From Bacteroidota bacterium (GTDB lineage: Bacteria; Bacteroidota; Bacteroidia; Flavobacteriales_D; Sanyastnellaceae): a DNA stretch of 59,243 nt. Below, in pieces: positions 17,721 to 26,728 of the stretch. The DNA lies in the NCBI GenBank assembly GCA_027621555.1, contig JAQCBJ010000008.1, positions 1 through 59,243 on the forward strand, read 5' to 3'. The notes beneath the pieces were generated by a model. The model worked only from the letters and a program-made list of their open reading frames with translations. It did not search any database and was not told the origin of the DNA. How positions within the stretch are numbered: position 1 is the first letter of the stretch; each line of letters begins with the position of its first letter. The translations under genes and the position numbers were made by a program.

Positions 17721-19691
17721 ATGCTGCATCTAACGTCGCTTGGGGTCCACTTTGGGGATCGAACGCTGTTTGAGGGGGTGGACCTGGCCATTGGCACCAA
17801 GGACCGCATTGGCTTGGTGGGAAGGAACGGTGCCGGCAAATCGACCCTGCTTAAAATCATCGCTGGGCTCCAGAAACCTTCCGAAGGAAGCGTCCACACG
17901 CCCAAGGAGTACCGGATGGGCTATTTGCCTCAAGAGATGGAGCACGACGAAGGCGCCACGGTCCTCGAAGTGGCCATGCAAGCCTTTGAGGAAATGCAGG
18001 CTTTGGAAGTGCGTCTGGAAAAGCTCACGAAAGAAGTGGCCGAACGTACCGACTACGAAAGCGACAGCTACGCGCAGTTGATCCAGGAATTGAGCGACGC
18101 GAACGAACGGTTGGACGCCATTGGGGCTTCGAGCACTGAGGAGCAAGCGCACCGGATTTTGCAGGGACTCGGGTTTCAACTCGGAGACATGTCCCGTCAG
18201 ATGCACGAATTCAGCGGAGGATGGAAAATGCGCGTGGAGCTCGCGAAGTTGCTCCTGATGCAACCGGACTTGCTGCTTCTGGACGAGCCGACCAACCACC
18301 TCGACATTGAAAGCATCGAGTGGTTGGAGGCGTTCTTGCTGCACCATCCCGGAGCGATTCTGTTGATCTCGCACGATCGGGTCTTTTTGGACACCCTCAC
18401 CAAGCGGACCGTGGAGATTGGGGGCCTAAAATTGTACGACTACAAGGGTCCTTACTCGGCATACCAGGTTTGGCGTGAGGACGAACGGATGAGGCAAGAA
18501 CAAGCGGCCAAAAACCAACAGAAATACATTCAAGACACGGAGCAGCTCATCAACAAGTTCCGTGCGAAGAAGAACAAGGCTGCGTTTGCCCAAAGCTTGA
18601 TCAAAAAACTCGACAAGCTGGAGCGCGTGGAGGTGGATGCTGCGGAGAATGCGCAGATTCGGTTCCGCTTCCCTCCTGCTCCCCGGACAGGCAAGGTCAT
18701 CTTTGAAGCTCAGTCGGTCAAGAAATGCTTCGACGAGCTCACGGTGTTCGAAGGCCTTGACTTTATCATGGCACGGCAGGAGAAAGTGGCGTTGGTCGGG
18801 AAAAACGGCGCTGGAAAAACCACGCTGACCCGCATGCTTCTGAAGCAAGAAACGTGCACGTCGGGTGAGTTGACGGTGGGGCATAACGTCGACATCGGGT
18901 ACTATGCCCAAAACCAGACCGACGAACTCGACGGAAACCTGACCGTCATGGAGACGTTGGAGGAAGTCGCCGTGGGTGACGTGCGGAAACAACTGCGAGG
19001 TTTGTTGGGATCCTTCCTGTTCTCTGGGGAGGACGTGGACAAGAAGGTCAAGGTGTTGTCAGGGGGTGAGAAAGCGCGTTTGGCCCTGTGCAAGCTGTTG
19101 CTTCACCCCTACAACGTGCTTATCCTGGACGAGCCGACCAACCACCTGGATCTGAAAAGCAAGTCTGTGCTGAAAGAAGCCTTGCAGGGGTTCGACGGTT
19201 CGCTTGTGGTGGTGTCCCACGACCGGGATTTCCTCAGCGACATGACGCAGCTTGTCTACGAAGTGACCCCAACTGGGCTGAAACAATACATCGGGGACAT
19301 CAAGCAGTTTTTGCACGAAAAGCACGCTGCGAGCATCACGGCCTACGAAGCCAAGAAGACGGTCAAGGTGGAGCGGACCAAAGAGAAGGCCGTGGTCCAA
19401 GAATCACCCAAGCCTTCGGGAGGCATGGACTACAAAACCCGAAAGGAGCACGAGAAGGCATTGCGCAAGGCGAAAAACGCCGTCGACCGCCTGGAAAAGA
19501 ACATCGCTAAACTCGAAGCCAAGCAAGAGGAACAAAATGCCGCCATGGCCGCGGTGGACCCTTCTGACCGAGCTCAAGTCACCGACTTGGCCTATGCCTT
19601 CGATGCCGTGCAGCAAGAGATGCAAGAATGCATCAACCAATGGGAGAAGGCGATTCAGGAAGTGGAGCGGCTTGAAGCCTTGAACGAGTAA
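17721..19691 (+). CDS. ABC-F family ATPase
   Basis: 656 residues with two ATP-binding cassettes and no membrane segments, the layout of ABC-F proteins that act on the ribosome. Cassette 1 has GRNGAGKST (about 36-44) and FSGGWKMRVELAKLL with DEPTNHLD. Between them is the charged interdomain linker (about 240-300, rich in Lys/Glu/Gln). Cassette 2 has GKNGAGKTT, LSGGEKARLALCKLL and DEPTNHLDL. A C-terminal coiled coil (about 560-656) is present as in Uup-type members. The family includes translation factors and antibiotic-protection proteins; the subtype cannot be set by eye. It is convergent with rluD, 7 bases between the stops. Confidence 0.93.
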   Translation: MLHLTSLGVHFGDRTLFEGVDLAIGTKDRIGLVGRNGAGKSTLLKIIAGLQKPSEGSVHTPKEYRMGYLPQEMEHDEGATVLEVAMQAFEEMQALEVRLEKLTKEVAERTDYESDSYAQLIQELSDANERLDAIGASSTEEQAHRILQGLGFQLGDMSRQMHEFSGGWKMRVELAKLLLMQPDLLLLDEPTNHLDIESIEWLEAFLLHHPGAILLISHDRVFLDTLTKRTVEIGGLKLYDYKGPYSAYQVWREDERMRQEQAAKNQQKYIQDTEQLINKFRAKKNKAAFAQSLIKKLDKLERVEVDAAENAQIRFRFPPAPRTGKVIFEAQSVKKCFDELTVFEGLDFIMARQEKVALVGKNGAGKTTLTRMLLKQETCTSGELTVGHNVDIGYYAQNQTDELDGNLTVMETLEEVAVGDVRKQLRGLLGSFLFSGEDVDKKVKVLSGGEKARLALCKLLLHPYNVLILDEPTNHLDLKSKSVLKEALQGFDGSLVVVSHDRDFLSDMTQLVYEVTPTGLKQYIGDIKQFLHEKHAASITAYEAKKTVKVERTKEKAVVQESPKPSGGMDYKTRKEHEKALRKAKNAVDRLEKNIAKLEAKQEEQNAAMAAVDPSDRAQVTDLAYAFDAVQQEMQECINQWEKAIQEVERLEALNE

Positions 19692-19698
19692 GTCGTCT

Positions 19699-20739
19699 TC
19701 ACCCCAACCCTGCCGCCTCGACGTAAGTCGTCCACTTGTCCAAAGCGTTCGCCATGTCCTCGGGCAATTCCGATTGAAAATCCATGCGTTCGCCGGTGCC
19801 GGGATGCGTGAAGCCGAGGGTCTTGGCGTGCAGCGCTTGGCGTGGAAGGGCTTCGAACATGTTGCGCAGGAACGCGTTGTACTTCCCCCCTGGCGCGCCT
19901 TTGACCGCCACGTTCCCGCCGTAATTGGGGTCGCCAAACAACGGGTGGCCGATGTGCTGCATGTGCACGCGAATTTGGTGGGTTCGGCCCGTCTCGAGCT
20001 TGCATTCCACGAGGGTCACCGGACCAAGGCGCTTCAGCACGCGGTAATGGGTGACCGCGTGTTTGCCTTCCCGTCCATCCACGAACACTTGCTGCACACG
20101 GCGGTCTCGAAGCGAGCGGCCAACGTGCCCCGTGACGGTGCCATCTTCGATGACGTCGCCCCATACGAGGGCCCAGTACCTCCGGTTGACCGTGCGTTCG
20201 AAGAACTGTTCGCTGAGTTCGGTTAAGGCACGCTCCGTTTTTCCAAGAACCATCAACCCCGTGGTGTCCTTGTCCAGGCGGTGCACCAACCCTGGCCGAG
20301 GCTCAGGTTGGTTTTCGAGGCTTGGCATGTTTTGGAAGTGATGCAGCACACCGTTGACCAACGTGCCTGAGTAGTTGCCATGCCCTGGATGCACCACGAG
20401 GTTCATGGGTTTGTTGATCACCAAGACGTCGTCGTCTTCGTACACCACATTCAAATCCATGGGCTCCGGCAACAATTCAAATTCGAACACCGGCTGCGGA
20501 AGCTCAACGGTGACCACGTCCCCGGGCTTGACCTTGTGGTTGCTCTTGACGGGCTGGCCGTTGACGCGAACGTATCCGGACTTGGCGGCCGTTTGGAGTT
20601 TGTTGCGGGAAAGGTGAGCGACGAGGTTGATGATGAACTTGTCCACGCGCAACGGCGCCTGACCCGGGTCGGCAACTAACCGATGGTGCTCGAACAGCTC
20701 TTCCGACTGTTCCTCTTCGTTCAAGTGCTCGTCGCTCAT
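19699..20739 (-). CDS. rluD: 23S rRNA pseudouridine synthase, RluD type
   Basis: 346 residues from the ATG at 20739, which overlaps the stop of the upstream T9SS-sorted protein gene (ATGA). An N-terminal S4 RNA-binding domain (about 25-90, LRVDKFIINLVAHLSRNKLQ) is followed by the RluA-family catalytic domain with HRLDKDTTGLM, whose aspartate is the nucleophile. LETGRTHQIRVH and GHPLFGDPNYGG are further family motifs. RluD modifies helix 69 of 23S rRNA in E. coli; RluA/RluC-type specificity cannot be excluded. The open frame extends about 78 codons upstream, but that part overlaps the neighbouring gene and lacks similarity. Confidence 0.93.
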   Translation of the reverse strand: MSDEHLNEEEQSEELFEHHRLVADPGQAPLRVDKFIINLVAHLSRNKLQTAAKSGYVRVNGQPVKSNHKVKPGDVVTVELPQPVFEFELLPEPMDLNVVYEDDDVLVINKPMNLVVHPGHGNYSGTLVNGVLHHFQNMPSLENQPEPRPGLVHRLDKDTTGLMVLGKTERALTELSEQFFERTVNRRYWALVWGDVIEDGTVTGHVGRSLRDRRVQQVFVDGREGKHAVTHYRVLKRLGPVTLVECKLETGRTHQIRVHMQHIGHPLFGDPNYGGNVAVKGAPGGKYNAFLRNMFEALPRQALHAKTLGFTHPGTGERMDFQSELPEDMANALDKWTTYVEAAGLG

Positions 20740-22709
20740 GGGCGGGCCATCCAGCGTTGGGACCAAGTTTGGCCTTGGCGCGTGGTCCCTACAAGCAGGT
20801 ACATGCCAGGTGATTCCGTGGTCCATGTGTGCGCCCCCGGGGCAAGCAAGCCCAAATCCGCGACTTCGCGCCCCGTGAGGTCGTACACCCAAATTTCCGT
20901 GGCTTCTTCCAAGACCCAGCGGCACTCGGTTCGACCAGGGTTGGGGAACACAACCGGGGCCTCTGCAAGCCACGGACGCTCAGCCACGTTCGTCACCAGT
21001 TCCTTCCCCGCACGAAGCACCGGCCGGATCATCAGCGACCCCTCAATGGTGGACTGTTGCCAATCCGGAAGGGATGGGAAAAAGCGGTACCACAGGTACT
21101 CCGGGTTGGTGTTGGTCGACTTGTCTAACCCCACGTTGATGCGCTGTTCCCCCTGTTGGACGAACCCAACGTAGATGCGTCCCGAAACGGGAACCGGGGC
21201 TTCGAAGGGCACGTACGTGAAACCGTCAAATTCGTTCGCGTAGTAGTTGGGGTTGTGGACGACGAACTGGGGAGCCAACAACGTGTCTGGCTGGCCCGGG
21301 TTGTCCTCGTCGTCCCCGTACACCTTCAAGGTGTATGTAGCCCCGGTCGCGTCGTCAAAAAACGGCGTGAAGTGAATCCACAAGCCGTCCAAGGTGTCTT
21401 CTTCTTGGATGTCATAACCAACCACCAATTCCCCACCCTGGCCGCCATTGGGGCCGTCGAGGGCGTACGCTTTCTCCGCGGTGCCGTCGTCGTAGGCGTA
21501 GTAGTCGTAGAAGGTTTGGACGTGCACGATGCTGTCGTTGTCGGTCACCCCGACTTGGGTGGTGCCGTTGGCCCCACCGACCTCATCTTCCCACAGGCTG
21601 ACGTGGAACGTGGCGAAGGTGTCGCTCAACGTCTCGTTGAACAACGGCGTCAAGATCTGCAGGTCTTGAATGTAGTCAGTCTCGAACAAGCCCGTCACGG
21701 CGTTGTTCGGAATGGTTGCGCCCGGAGGTGTGTAACTGTTGACGTTTCCTTCCACGTCCACGCGTTGGATTTTCATGCCGATGTTCTGCTGGCTGTTGGA
21801 GGTCTCCCCAAAACTCCGGTGAAGCGTTGGCATGCTCGTGGCGGTGTATCCCTCGGCGTCTTCCACAAAATGTGGCCACGGCATGGCAGTCCAAGGATGG
21901 CGTAGGGCACTGGTTGGAGGCTTCACAAAGGCAATCTCTTCTTCAAGAGGAGCTGGGGTCGTGCCGTCTGGCGACACACGCACGTAGTCGATGTGCCACG
22001 TGTCAACGTTGCCTTCCAAGGATCCGTAGTTCCGAAAACGGAACTGGAACTCGTTGTAAAAATATTCCCCATCAACAATGGGAATCACCGCAGGATGGAA
22101 CGACGTGTCGTCGTCGATGCCTTCAGAAGACCACACCGAAATCCAAGGATCTCCGTCTGGGACGTTGGCACGGAATTCGACGATCAAGCTGTCTTCCCCT
22201 GCGTCCGCGCCGTTGGCAACTCCTCCCGATTGGTACCAAAAACTCAAGGCCACGCTGTCTTCCCCTAGGTACGACGCCAACAACAATTTGCGGGACGTCA
22301 ACGTGTCCGCGTAGCCCGCAGCGTTGGTCGGGTTGAGCATGTAGGGGTTGCCTTCGGGGTCGAGGCCATCCAAGGTGGCGCACCCAATGGTAGGCGGTTG
22401 GTAGGCGAGTGTGGTCGTCCGGCGAACGGGGCTGGCTTCCCACCGCTTGAGGTTGGTCGCAACGTCATCCTCAAAAAAACTCGGCCAAGCGAAGTCGTCC
22501 ACAAAAGGCAACGCCAACGGCGGCAATTCCCCTCCTCCCGATTTGGCGGCGGCGTAGGCCTTCACCTTGGCTTCTGGCACGAAGACGCTGCGCAAATCCA
22601 ATTCGCGCTCTTGCGCGTTCGCAGTGGTCCACAAGCCAAATCCAAATGCCACCAACGCCAAAGTGCGGAAGGTGACTGAGGCCAGTGGGGAAGGAATCAA
22701 GGTGTTCAT
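20736..22709 (-). CDS. Secreted protein with T9SS type A C-terminal sorting domain
   Basis: About 657 residues. The start is uncertain: ATGs at 22748, 22718 and 22709 are in frame; 22709 gives a normal signal peptide ending TTANAQ. The mature part has beta-rich regions resembling extracellular adhesion or carbohydrate-binding modules (VDDFAWPSFFED, DSVALSFWYQSGG, WHIDYVRVS). The last 70 residues form a T9SS sorting domain: FPNP, then VYDLTGREV, GMYLLVGT and a basic end (RWMARP). T9SS recognises this tail and removes it during export. The gene lies between a PASTA gene and rluD in a chain of overlapping or closely spaced genes. Substrate and exact role are unknown. Confidence 0.85.
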   Translation of the reverse strand: MNTLIPSPLASVTFRTLALVAFGFGLWTTANAQERELDLRSVFVPEAKVKAYAAAKSGGGELPPLALPFVDDFAWPSFFEDDVATNLKRWEASPVRRTTTLAYQPPTIGCATLDGLDPEGNPYMLNPTNAAGYADTLTSRKLLLASYLGEDSVALSFWYQSGGVANGADAGEDSLIVEFRANVPDGDPWISVWSSEGIDDDTSFHPAVIPIVDGEYFYNEFQFRFRNYGSLEGNVDTWHIDYVRVSPDGTTPAPLEEEIAFVKPPTSALRHPWTAMPWPHFVEDAEGYTATSMPTLHRSFGETSNSQQNIGMKIQRVDVEGNVNSYTPPGATIPNNAVTGLFETDYIQDLQILTPLFNETLSDTFATFHVSLWEDEVGGANGTTQVGVTDNDSIVHVQTFYDYYAYDDGTAEKAYALDGPNGGQGGELVVGYDIQEEDTLDGLWIHFTPFFDDATGATYTLKVYGDDEDNPGQPDTLLAPQFVVHNPNYYANEFDGFTYVPFEAPVPVSGRIYVGFVQQGEQRINVGLDKSTNTNPEYLWYRFFPSLPDWQQSTIEGSLMIRPVLRAGKELVTNVAERPWLAEAPVVFPNPGRTECRWVLEEATEIWVYDLTGREVADLGLLAPGAHTWTTESPGMYLLVGTTRQGQTWSQRWMARP

Positions 22710-22761
22710 CGTGGACATCAACGTGCTGGAACTGGATATCGTGCGCATCCTCAGGTGAAAT

Positions 22762-23508
22762 TCAGTGTTTGCCAAGATACAGGTCGATGGCTGTACCCTC
22801 ACGGACGTACAATTGATCCGCTGGACTTGCGTCTTGTGAGACCACGACCGCAAGAGAGGTATCCAGCGCATTGGTGACGTCTTCTGCGTAGCCCACGTGC
22901 CCCAGCGCCAAGTTGCGTCGTGACAAGATGCCCGAGGCATCTTTGAGAGAAAGACCCACCAACCACGGCACCCGCACGTCTTTGGCACCGGCCACACCCA
23001 CCACCAACCTCAGGCGCGTTCCCTTGGGGTAGCGGGCATCGTCTCCCACAGACTTCCCCTGGTGTTCCACCCGAATGACCTTGCCGGCCAACAATTTGTT
23101 GGGTTCTTCCTTCACGTCCACCCTGAAACCTCGGGTGGCGAGAATCCGCTCGGCCAACTTGGCATCCTGCCCTTCTTCGATGGCCACGCGCTCACTGGGC
23201 GGCGTGATCCGGTACGTCGTCAGCAACACTTTGCGTCCCACCTTGACCGAGCTGCCCGCGGGCGGATGTTGCTCCACCACCGCTCCGGGTGTGCCCGAAG
23301 GCGCGTAAATCGAATCTTGCCAAACCGCCTCCAAGCCCAAGTCTTGAAGGGCACCGGCGGCTTCCATTTGGGTCATCCCCGCCAAGGCGGGGACCTCTCG
23401 TTGAGCCGAAGGTTGGCTGTACCAACGCAGCAAGAACAACGTGCCTGCCAAAACAATCACCCAGGTCAGGGCGATTCCAGAAACGTGCTTGGCGAGCGAC
23501 TTCAACAT
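22762..23508 (-). CDS. PASTA-domain membrane protein
   Basis: 248 residues. One transmembrane helix near the N terminus (about 10-27, ALTWVIVLAGTLFLL) with the rest outside, containing three PASTA repeats (about 37-105, 106-175, 176-246) seen as VPALAGMTQMEAAGAL, ERVAIEEGQDAKLAERIL and VPWLVGLSLKDASGIL. PASTA modules bind peptidoglycan fragments or beta-lactams in other proteins; there is no kinase or transpeptidase domain attached here. The ATG overlaps the purL stop (ATGA). A PASTA-only protein next to rluD is a familiar Bacteroidota arrangement, with a probable but unproven cell-wall role. Confidence 0.88.
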   Translation of the reverse strand: MLKSLAKHVSGIALTWVIVLAGTLFLLRWYSQPSAQREVPALAGMTQMEAAGALQDLGLEAVWQDSIYAPSGTPGAVVEQHPPAGSSVKVGRKVLLTTYRITPPSERVAIEEGQDAKLAERILATRGFRVDVKEEPNKLLAGKVIRVEHQGKSVGDDARYPKGTRLRLVVGVAGAKDVRVPWLVGLSLKDASGILSRRNLALGHVGYAEDVTNALDTSLAVVVSQDASPADQLYVREGTAIDLYLGKH

Positions 23509-25754
23509 CAGTCTTCCGTCAAGATTTCTTCCAGGGCGTTGTCGTAGTAGGCGCGGAGCTCCTCGCAGAAGCCAAAGCGCTTGTCGTCCACGACCACCTT
23601 CCCTTTGGTGACATGTCCCAACAACGTGGGCTGGAGGCCGTGCTTTTCGCAGACGTCGAAAAAGTCGTCTTGGTCTTCTTCGCGCAGAGAAACCACAGCT
23701 CGACCCTGGCCTTCGCCGAACAGGAAGCCGTCGAGGCGAACCTCGTCGTCCGTGACGATGTCAAAGCCGAGGCCGCCGGGCATGGCCATTTCGAGGAGGG
23801 TGATGAACAACCCGCCATCCGCCACATCGTGGGCCGCTGCGGCGAGGCCTTTTTGGGCCACCTCACGGAGGCACGCGTGCAACTTGCTTTCCTCGTCGAT
23901 GTCAAAATGCGGAGCAGGCGACCGGTGAATGCCTACGACGTTGGCCAGGTACTCCGACGCGTTGATGCAACCGCTCGATCCGCCGAGCAGGAAAATGAGT
24001 TCGCCCTTCTCTTTGAAGTCAAGCCCAGTGTGGTGCTTGCGGTCCTGCATGACCCCGACCATGCCAATGGTAGGAGTTGGGAACACGGCTTGCGCTGAAC
24101 CGTCGGGGTTCGCGGTTTGGTTGTAGAAGCTCACGTTTCCGCCCGTCACCGGCGTATTGAAGTGGCGGCACGCGCGGCCCATGCCTTGGATGGCCCCCAC
24201 AAACTGCCAGTACACCTCAGGGTTGTAAGGGTTGCCGAAGTTGAGGCAGTTGGTGATGGCCGAAGGCTCGGCGCCCGTGCAGCTGATGTTGCGCGCGGCT
24301 TCCGCGACGGCGATGGCCGTTCCGATTTCAGGGTCTGCTTCGACGTAACGCGCGTTGCAATCGACCGTCAGGGCCAAGGCCTTCTCCGTCCCGCGCACGC
24401 TCACCACTCCCGCATCCGAAGGGCGGTTGGTGGTGCGGTTGATGGTTCCCACCATGCTGTCGTACTGCTCCCAAACCCACTTCTTGGAGGCGATGTTGGG
24501 GAGGCAGATCAGCTTTTGGGCAATGTCCACGCACTCGTCCAAAGACGGAACGGGAACCGAATTGGGGTCAAACGCCTGAGCCTCGGCGTACCAAGCCGGC
24601 TCGGTGTACTCGCGCTCGTAGACGGGCGCGCCGCCGCCCAACACCAAGGTCGAGCCGGGGACATCCCCCACGAGCTCGCCGTTCATGAAGTAGCGAATGC
24701 GGTCGCCCTCGGTGACCTCACCGATGTGCTCCGCGTGCAAATCCCACTTCTTGAAAATGTCTTTCACTTCCTCCTCTTGGCCCTTGTGGACCACGACGAG
24801 CATGCGTTCCTGGGATTCGCTGAGCAAGATCTCGAACGGCTCCATGTCCTGCTGACGCAGCGGCACGCGGTCGAGGTGGATGTCCATGCCGACTTCGCCG
24901 GCCGCGCTCATCTCGGAGGTTGAGCAGGTGATTCCCGCCGCCCCCATGTCCTGCATGCCAACGACGGCCGTGGTCTTGGCCAATTCCAAGGTGGCTTCGA
25001 GGAGGAGCTTCTCCTGGAACGGGTCTCCCACCTGCACAGATGGCAAGTCGTCCGCGCTTTCTTCCGTGATGTCCTTCGACGCGAACGACGCGCCTTGGAT
25101 GCCGTCTTTGCCCGTTGCTGAACCCACGATGTACACAGGGTTGCCAGGACCAGCGGCTGTGGCAGAGATGATTTTGTCCGCTTCGAGGATGCCGACCGAC
25201 ATCGCGTTCACGAGCGGGTTCACTTGGTAGCTCGAGTCGAAGAATACTTCGCCACCCACGATGGGCACCCCAAAGCTGTTGCCGTAATCGCCGATGCCCT
25301 TCACCACGCCCTCCAACAACCACTTGGTGCGGGGGTTGCTGAGGTCACCGAAGCGCAAGCTGTTCAGTTGCGCGATCGGACGTGCGCCCATGGTGAAAAT
25401 GTCACGGTTGATCCCTCCAACTCCCGTTGCCGCTCCTTGATAGGGCTCAATGGCCGAGGGGTGGTTGTGGCTCTCAATTTTGAAGGCGCACCCGAGGCCG
25501 TCGCCGATGTCGACGATCCCGGCGTTTTCCTCGCCCGCTTTCACCAGCATGTGTGACCCCTCCTTGGGAAGGGTTTTGAGCCACTTGATGGAGTTTTTGT
25601 AGGAGCAGTGTTCGCTCCACATGACCGAGTACACGCACATTTCCGTGAAGTTGGGCGTGCGGCCAAGGATGGTTTTGATTTGCTCAAATTCCTCCGGACG
25701 GAGGCCCATGTCTTGAGCTTGTTCGAGGGTGGCTGGGGCGATGGAAGCCTTCAT
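23508..25754 (-). CDS. purL: Phosphoribosylformylglycinamidine synthase subunit PurL (small type)
   Basis: 748 residues from the ATG at 25754. PurL makes FGAM from FGAR, ATP and ammonia in purine synthesis. The N-terminal region has MWSEHCSYKNS with the catalytic histidine, then KIESHNHPSAIEPYQGAATGVGG. The duplicated AIRS-type core continues with DMGAAGI, GTAIAVAEAARN, NCLNFGNP and HDVADGGL. Length and content match the small PurL of Bacillus, which needs separate PurQ (glutaminase) and PurS; neither is in this window. A TATTTTTG box lies about 45 bases upstream. The gene heads the purL-PASTA-T9SS cargo-rluD chain. Confidence 0.96.
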   Translation of the reverse strand: MKASIAPATLEQAQDMGLRPEEFEQIKTILGRTPNFTEMCVYSVMWSEHCSYKNSIKWLKTLPKEGSHMLVKAGEENAGIVDIGDGLGCAFKIESHNHPSAIEPYQGAATGVGGINRDIFTMGARPIAQLNSLRFGDLSNPRTKWLLEGVVKGIGDYGNSFGVPIVGGEVFFDSSYQVNPLVNAMSVGILEADKIISATAAGPGNPVYIVGSATGKDGIQGASFASKDITEESADDLPSVQVGDPFQEKLLLEATLELAKTTAVVGMQDMGAAGITCSTSEMSAAGEVGMDIHLDRVPLRQQDMEPFEILLSESQERMLVVVHKGQEEEVKDIFKKWDLHAEHIGEVTEGDRIRYFMNGELVGDVPGSTLVLGGGAPVYEREYTEPAWYAEAQAFDPNSVPVPSLDECVDIAQKLICLPNIASKKWVWEQYDSMVGTINRTTNRPSDAGVVSVRGTEKALALTVDCNARYVEADPEIGTAIAVAEAARNISCTGAEPSAITNCLNFGNPYNPEVYWQFVGAIQGMGRACRHFNTPVTGGNVSFYNQTANPDGSAQAVFPTPTIGMVGVMQDRKHHTGLDFKEKGELIFLLGGSSGCINASEYLANVVGIHRSPAPHFDIDEESKLHACLREVAQKGLAAAAHDVADGGLFITLLEMAMPGGLGFDIVTDDEVRLDGFLFGEGQGRAVVSLREEDQDDFFDVCEKHGLQPTLLGHVTKGKVVVDDKRFGFCEELRAYYDNALEEILTED

Positions 25755-25798
25755 GAATCGTGGACCGTTGGGGTTCGTTCGTCGAGTGAATCTGAGCC

Positions 25799-25806
25799 CA
25801 AAAATA
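25799..25806 (-). promoter_or_regulatory. -7 box for purL
   Basis: On the minus strand TATTTTTG, a full match to TAnnTTTG, ending 44 bases before the purL ATG. It gives an ordinary leader, unlike the dtd box in the same intergenic region. Confidence 0.55.
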
Positions 25807-25894
25807 CGGCGTCCCCACGGGCCACCCGCCCCCTCGCCGACCCTTTCTGCCCATCTTTTCCACGACATGCCCCCAACGTCGGCGAGCCGGTGGT

Positions 25895-25901
25895 TACTTT
25901 G
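25895..25901 (+). promoter_or_regulatory. -7 box for dtd, leaderless arrangement
   Basis: TACTTTG, a TAnnTTTG variant one base shorter, followed by CAGC and the dtd ATG at 25906. Confidence 0.5.
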
Positions 25902-25905
25902 CAGC

Positions 25906-26358
25906 ATGCGAGTGGTGATTCAGCGTGTGAGCCGGGCCGAAGTCCGCATCGACGGGGCCGTTTCAGGGGCCATTGACGCCGGGTTTTGCGTCCTCGTCGG
26001 CATCGAGGACGAAGACTCGCAAGAAGACGCCGACTGGCTGGCCGCCAAAATCGCCAAGCTCCGTGTGTTCAATGACGGCGAAGGCAAAATGAACGCCGAC
26101 TTGGCGGACGTCGGGGGGCGCGTTTTGGTCGTGAGCCAATTCACCCTTCACGCCAAGACCAAGAAGGGGACCCGCCCTTCCTTCATCCGCGCCGCCCGTC
26201 CGGAACACGCCGTGCCGCTCTACGAGTACTTCGTCCAGGCTTGCGAACGTGAGACCGGCCAGCCCTTGGCGACCGGGGAGTTCGGAGCCGCGATGGAAGT
26301 GGACTTGGTGAACGATGGACCGGTGACGATTTGGATCGACACGAAAGACAAAGATTGA
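25906..26358 (+). CDS. dtd: D-aminoacyl-tRNA deacylase
   Basis: 150 residues, the normal Dtd length. The enzyme hydrolyses D-aminoacyl-tRNAs and glycine misattached to tRNA-Ala. It starts MRVVIQRVSRAEV, has the SQFTLHAKTKKG motif (about 77-88) and the Gly-cisPro motif in NDGPVTIWID near the C terminus, which together form the chirality-rejecting pocket. The ATG at 25906 is supported by family alignment and by the -7 box directly before it; the open frame extends upstream without similarity. mazG follows after 4 bases, an arrangement I recall from other flavobacteria. Confidence 0.96.
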   Translation: MRVVIQRVSRAEVRIDGAVSGAIDAGFCVLVGIEDEDSQEDADWLAAKIAKLRVFNDGEGKMNADLADVGGRVLVVSQFTLHAKTKKGTRPSFIRAARPEHAVPLYEYFVQACERETGQPLATGEFGAAMEVDLVNDGPVTIWIDTKDKD

Positions 26359-26362
26359 CCCC

Positions 26363-26728
26363 ATGAACAAGCTCAACCTCCCCCCTTCCGAGGCGCCCGA
26401 AGTCACCCTTCGCGAGGCGCAGGAACAGGTCCACGCGTGGATCACGACGGTGGGGGTTCGGTACTTCAACGAACTGACAAACCTTGCGATCCTGACCGAG
26501 GAAGTCGGCGAGCTGGCGAGGTTGATGGCCCGCCGTTACGGCGAACAGAGCGAGAAGCCGAGCGACGCGGGCCGCGAATTGGGCGACGAGATGGCGGACG
26601 TGCTTTGGGTGCTGCTCGCGCTCGCCAACCAAACCGGCGTGGACCTGACCCAAGCCCTGGCCGACAACGTGGCCAAGAAAACTTCGCGGGACCGAGACCG
26701 GCACCGCAACAACCCCAAACTGACATGA
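26363..26728 (+). CDS. MazG-type nucleotide pyrophosphohydrolase
   Basis: 121 residues, a single MazG domain. The metal-binding helices are visible: EEVGELARL (EExxE type, about 47-55) and DEMADVLWVLLAL (ExxD type, about 77-89). Such all-alpha proteins cleave NTPs or modified dNTPs to monophosphates and pyrophosphate. The short form differs from two-domain E. coli MazG, so the substrate is open. It lies between dtd and the BNR-repeat protein, whose ATG overlaps its TGA (ATGA). Confidence 0.9.
   Translation: MNKLNLPPSEAPEVTLREAQEQVHAWITTVGVRYFNELTNLAILTEEVGELARLMARRYGEQSEKPSDAGRELGDEMADVLWVLLALANQTGVDLTQALADNVAKKTSRDRDRHRNNPKLT

Noticed and set aside
22710-22997. Long N-terminal extension of the T9SS-sorted protein
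   Set aside because: It overlaps the PASTA gene; the signal peptide begins near 22709.
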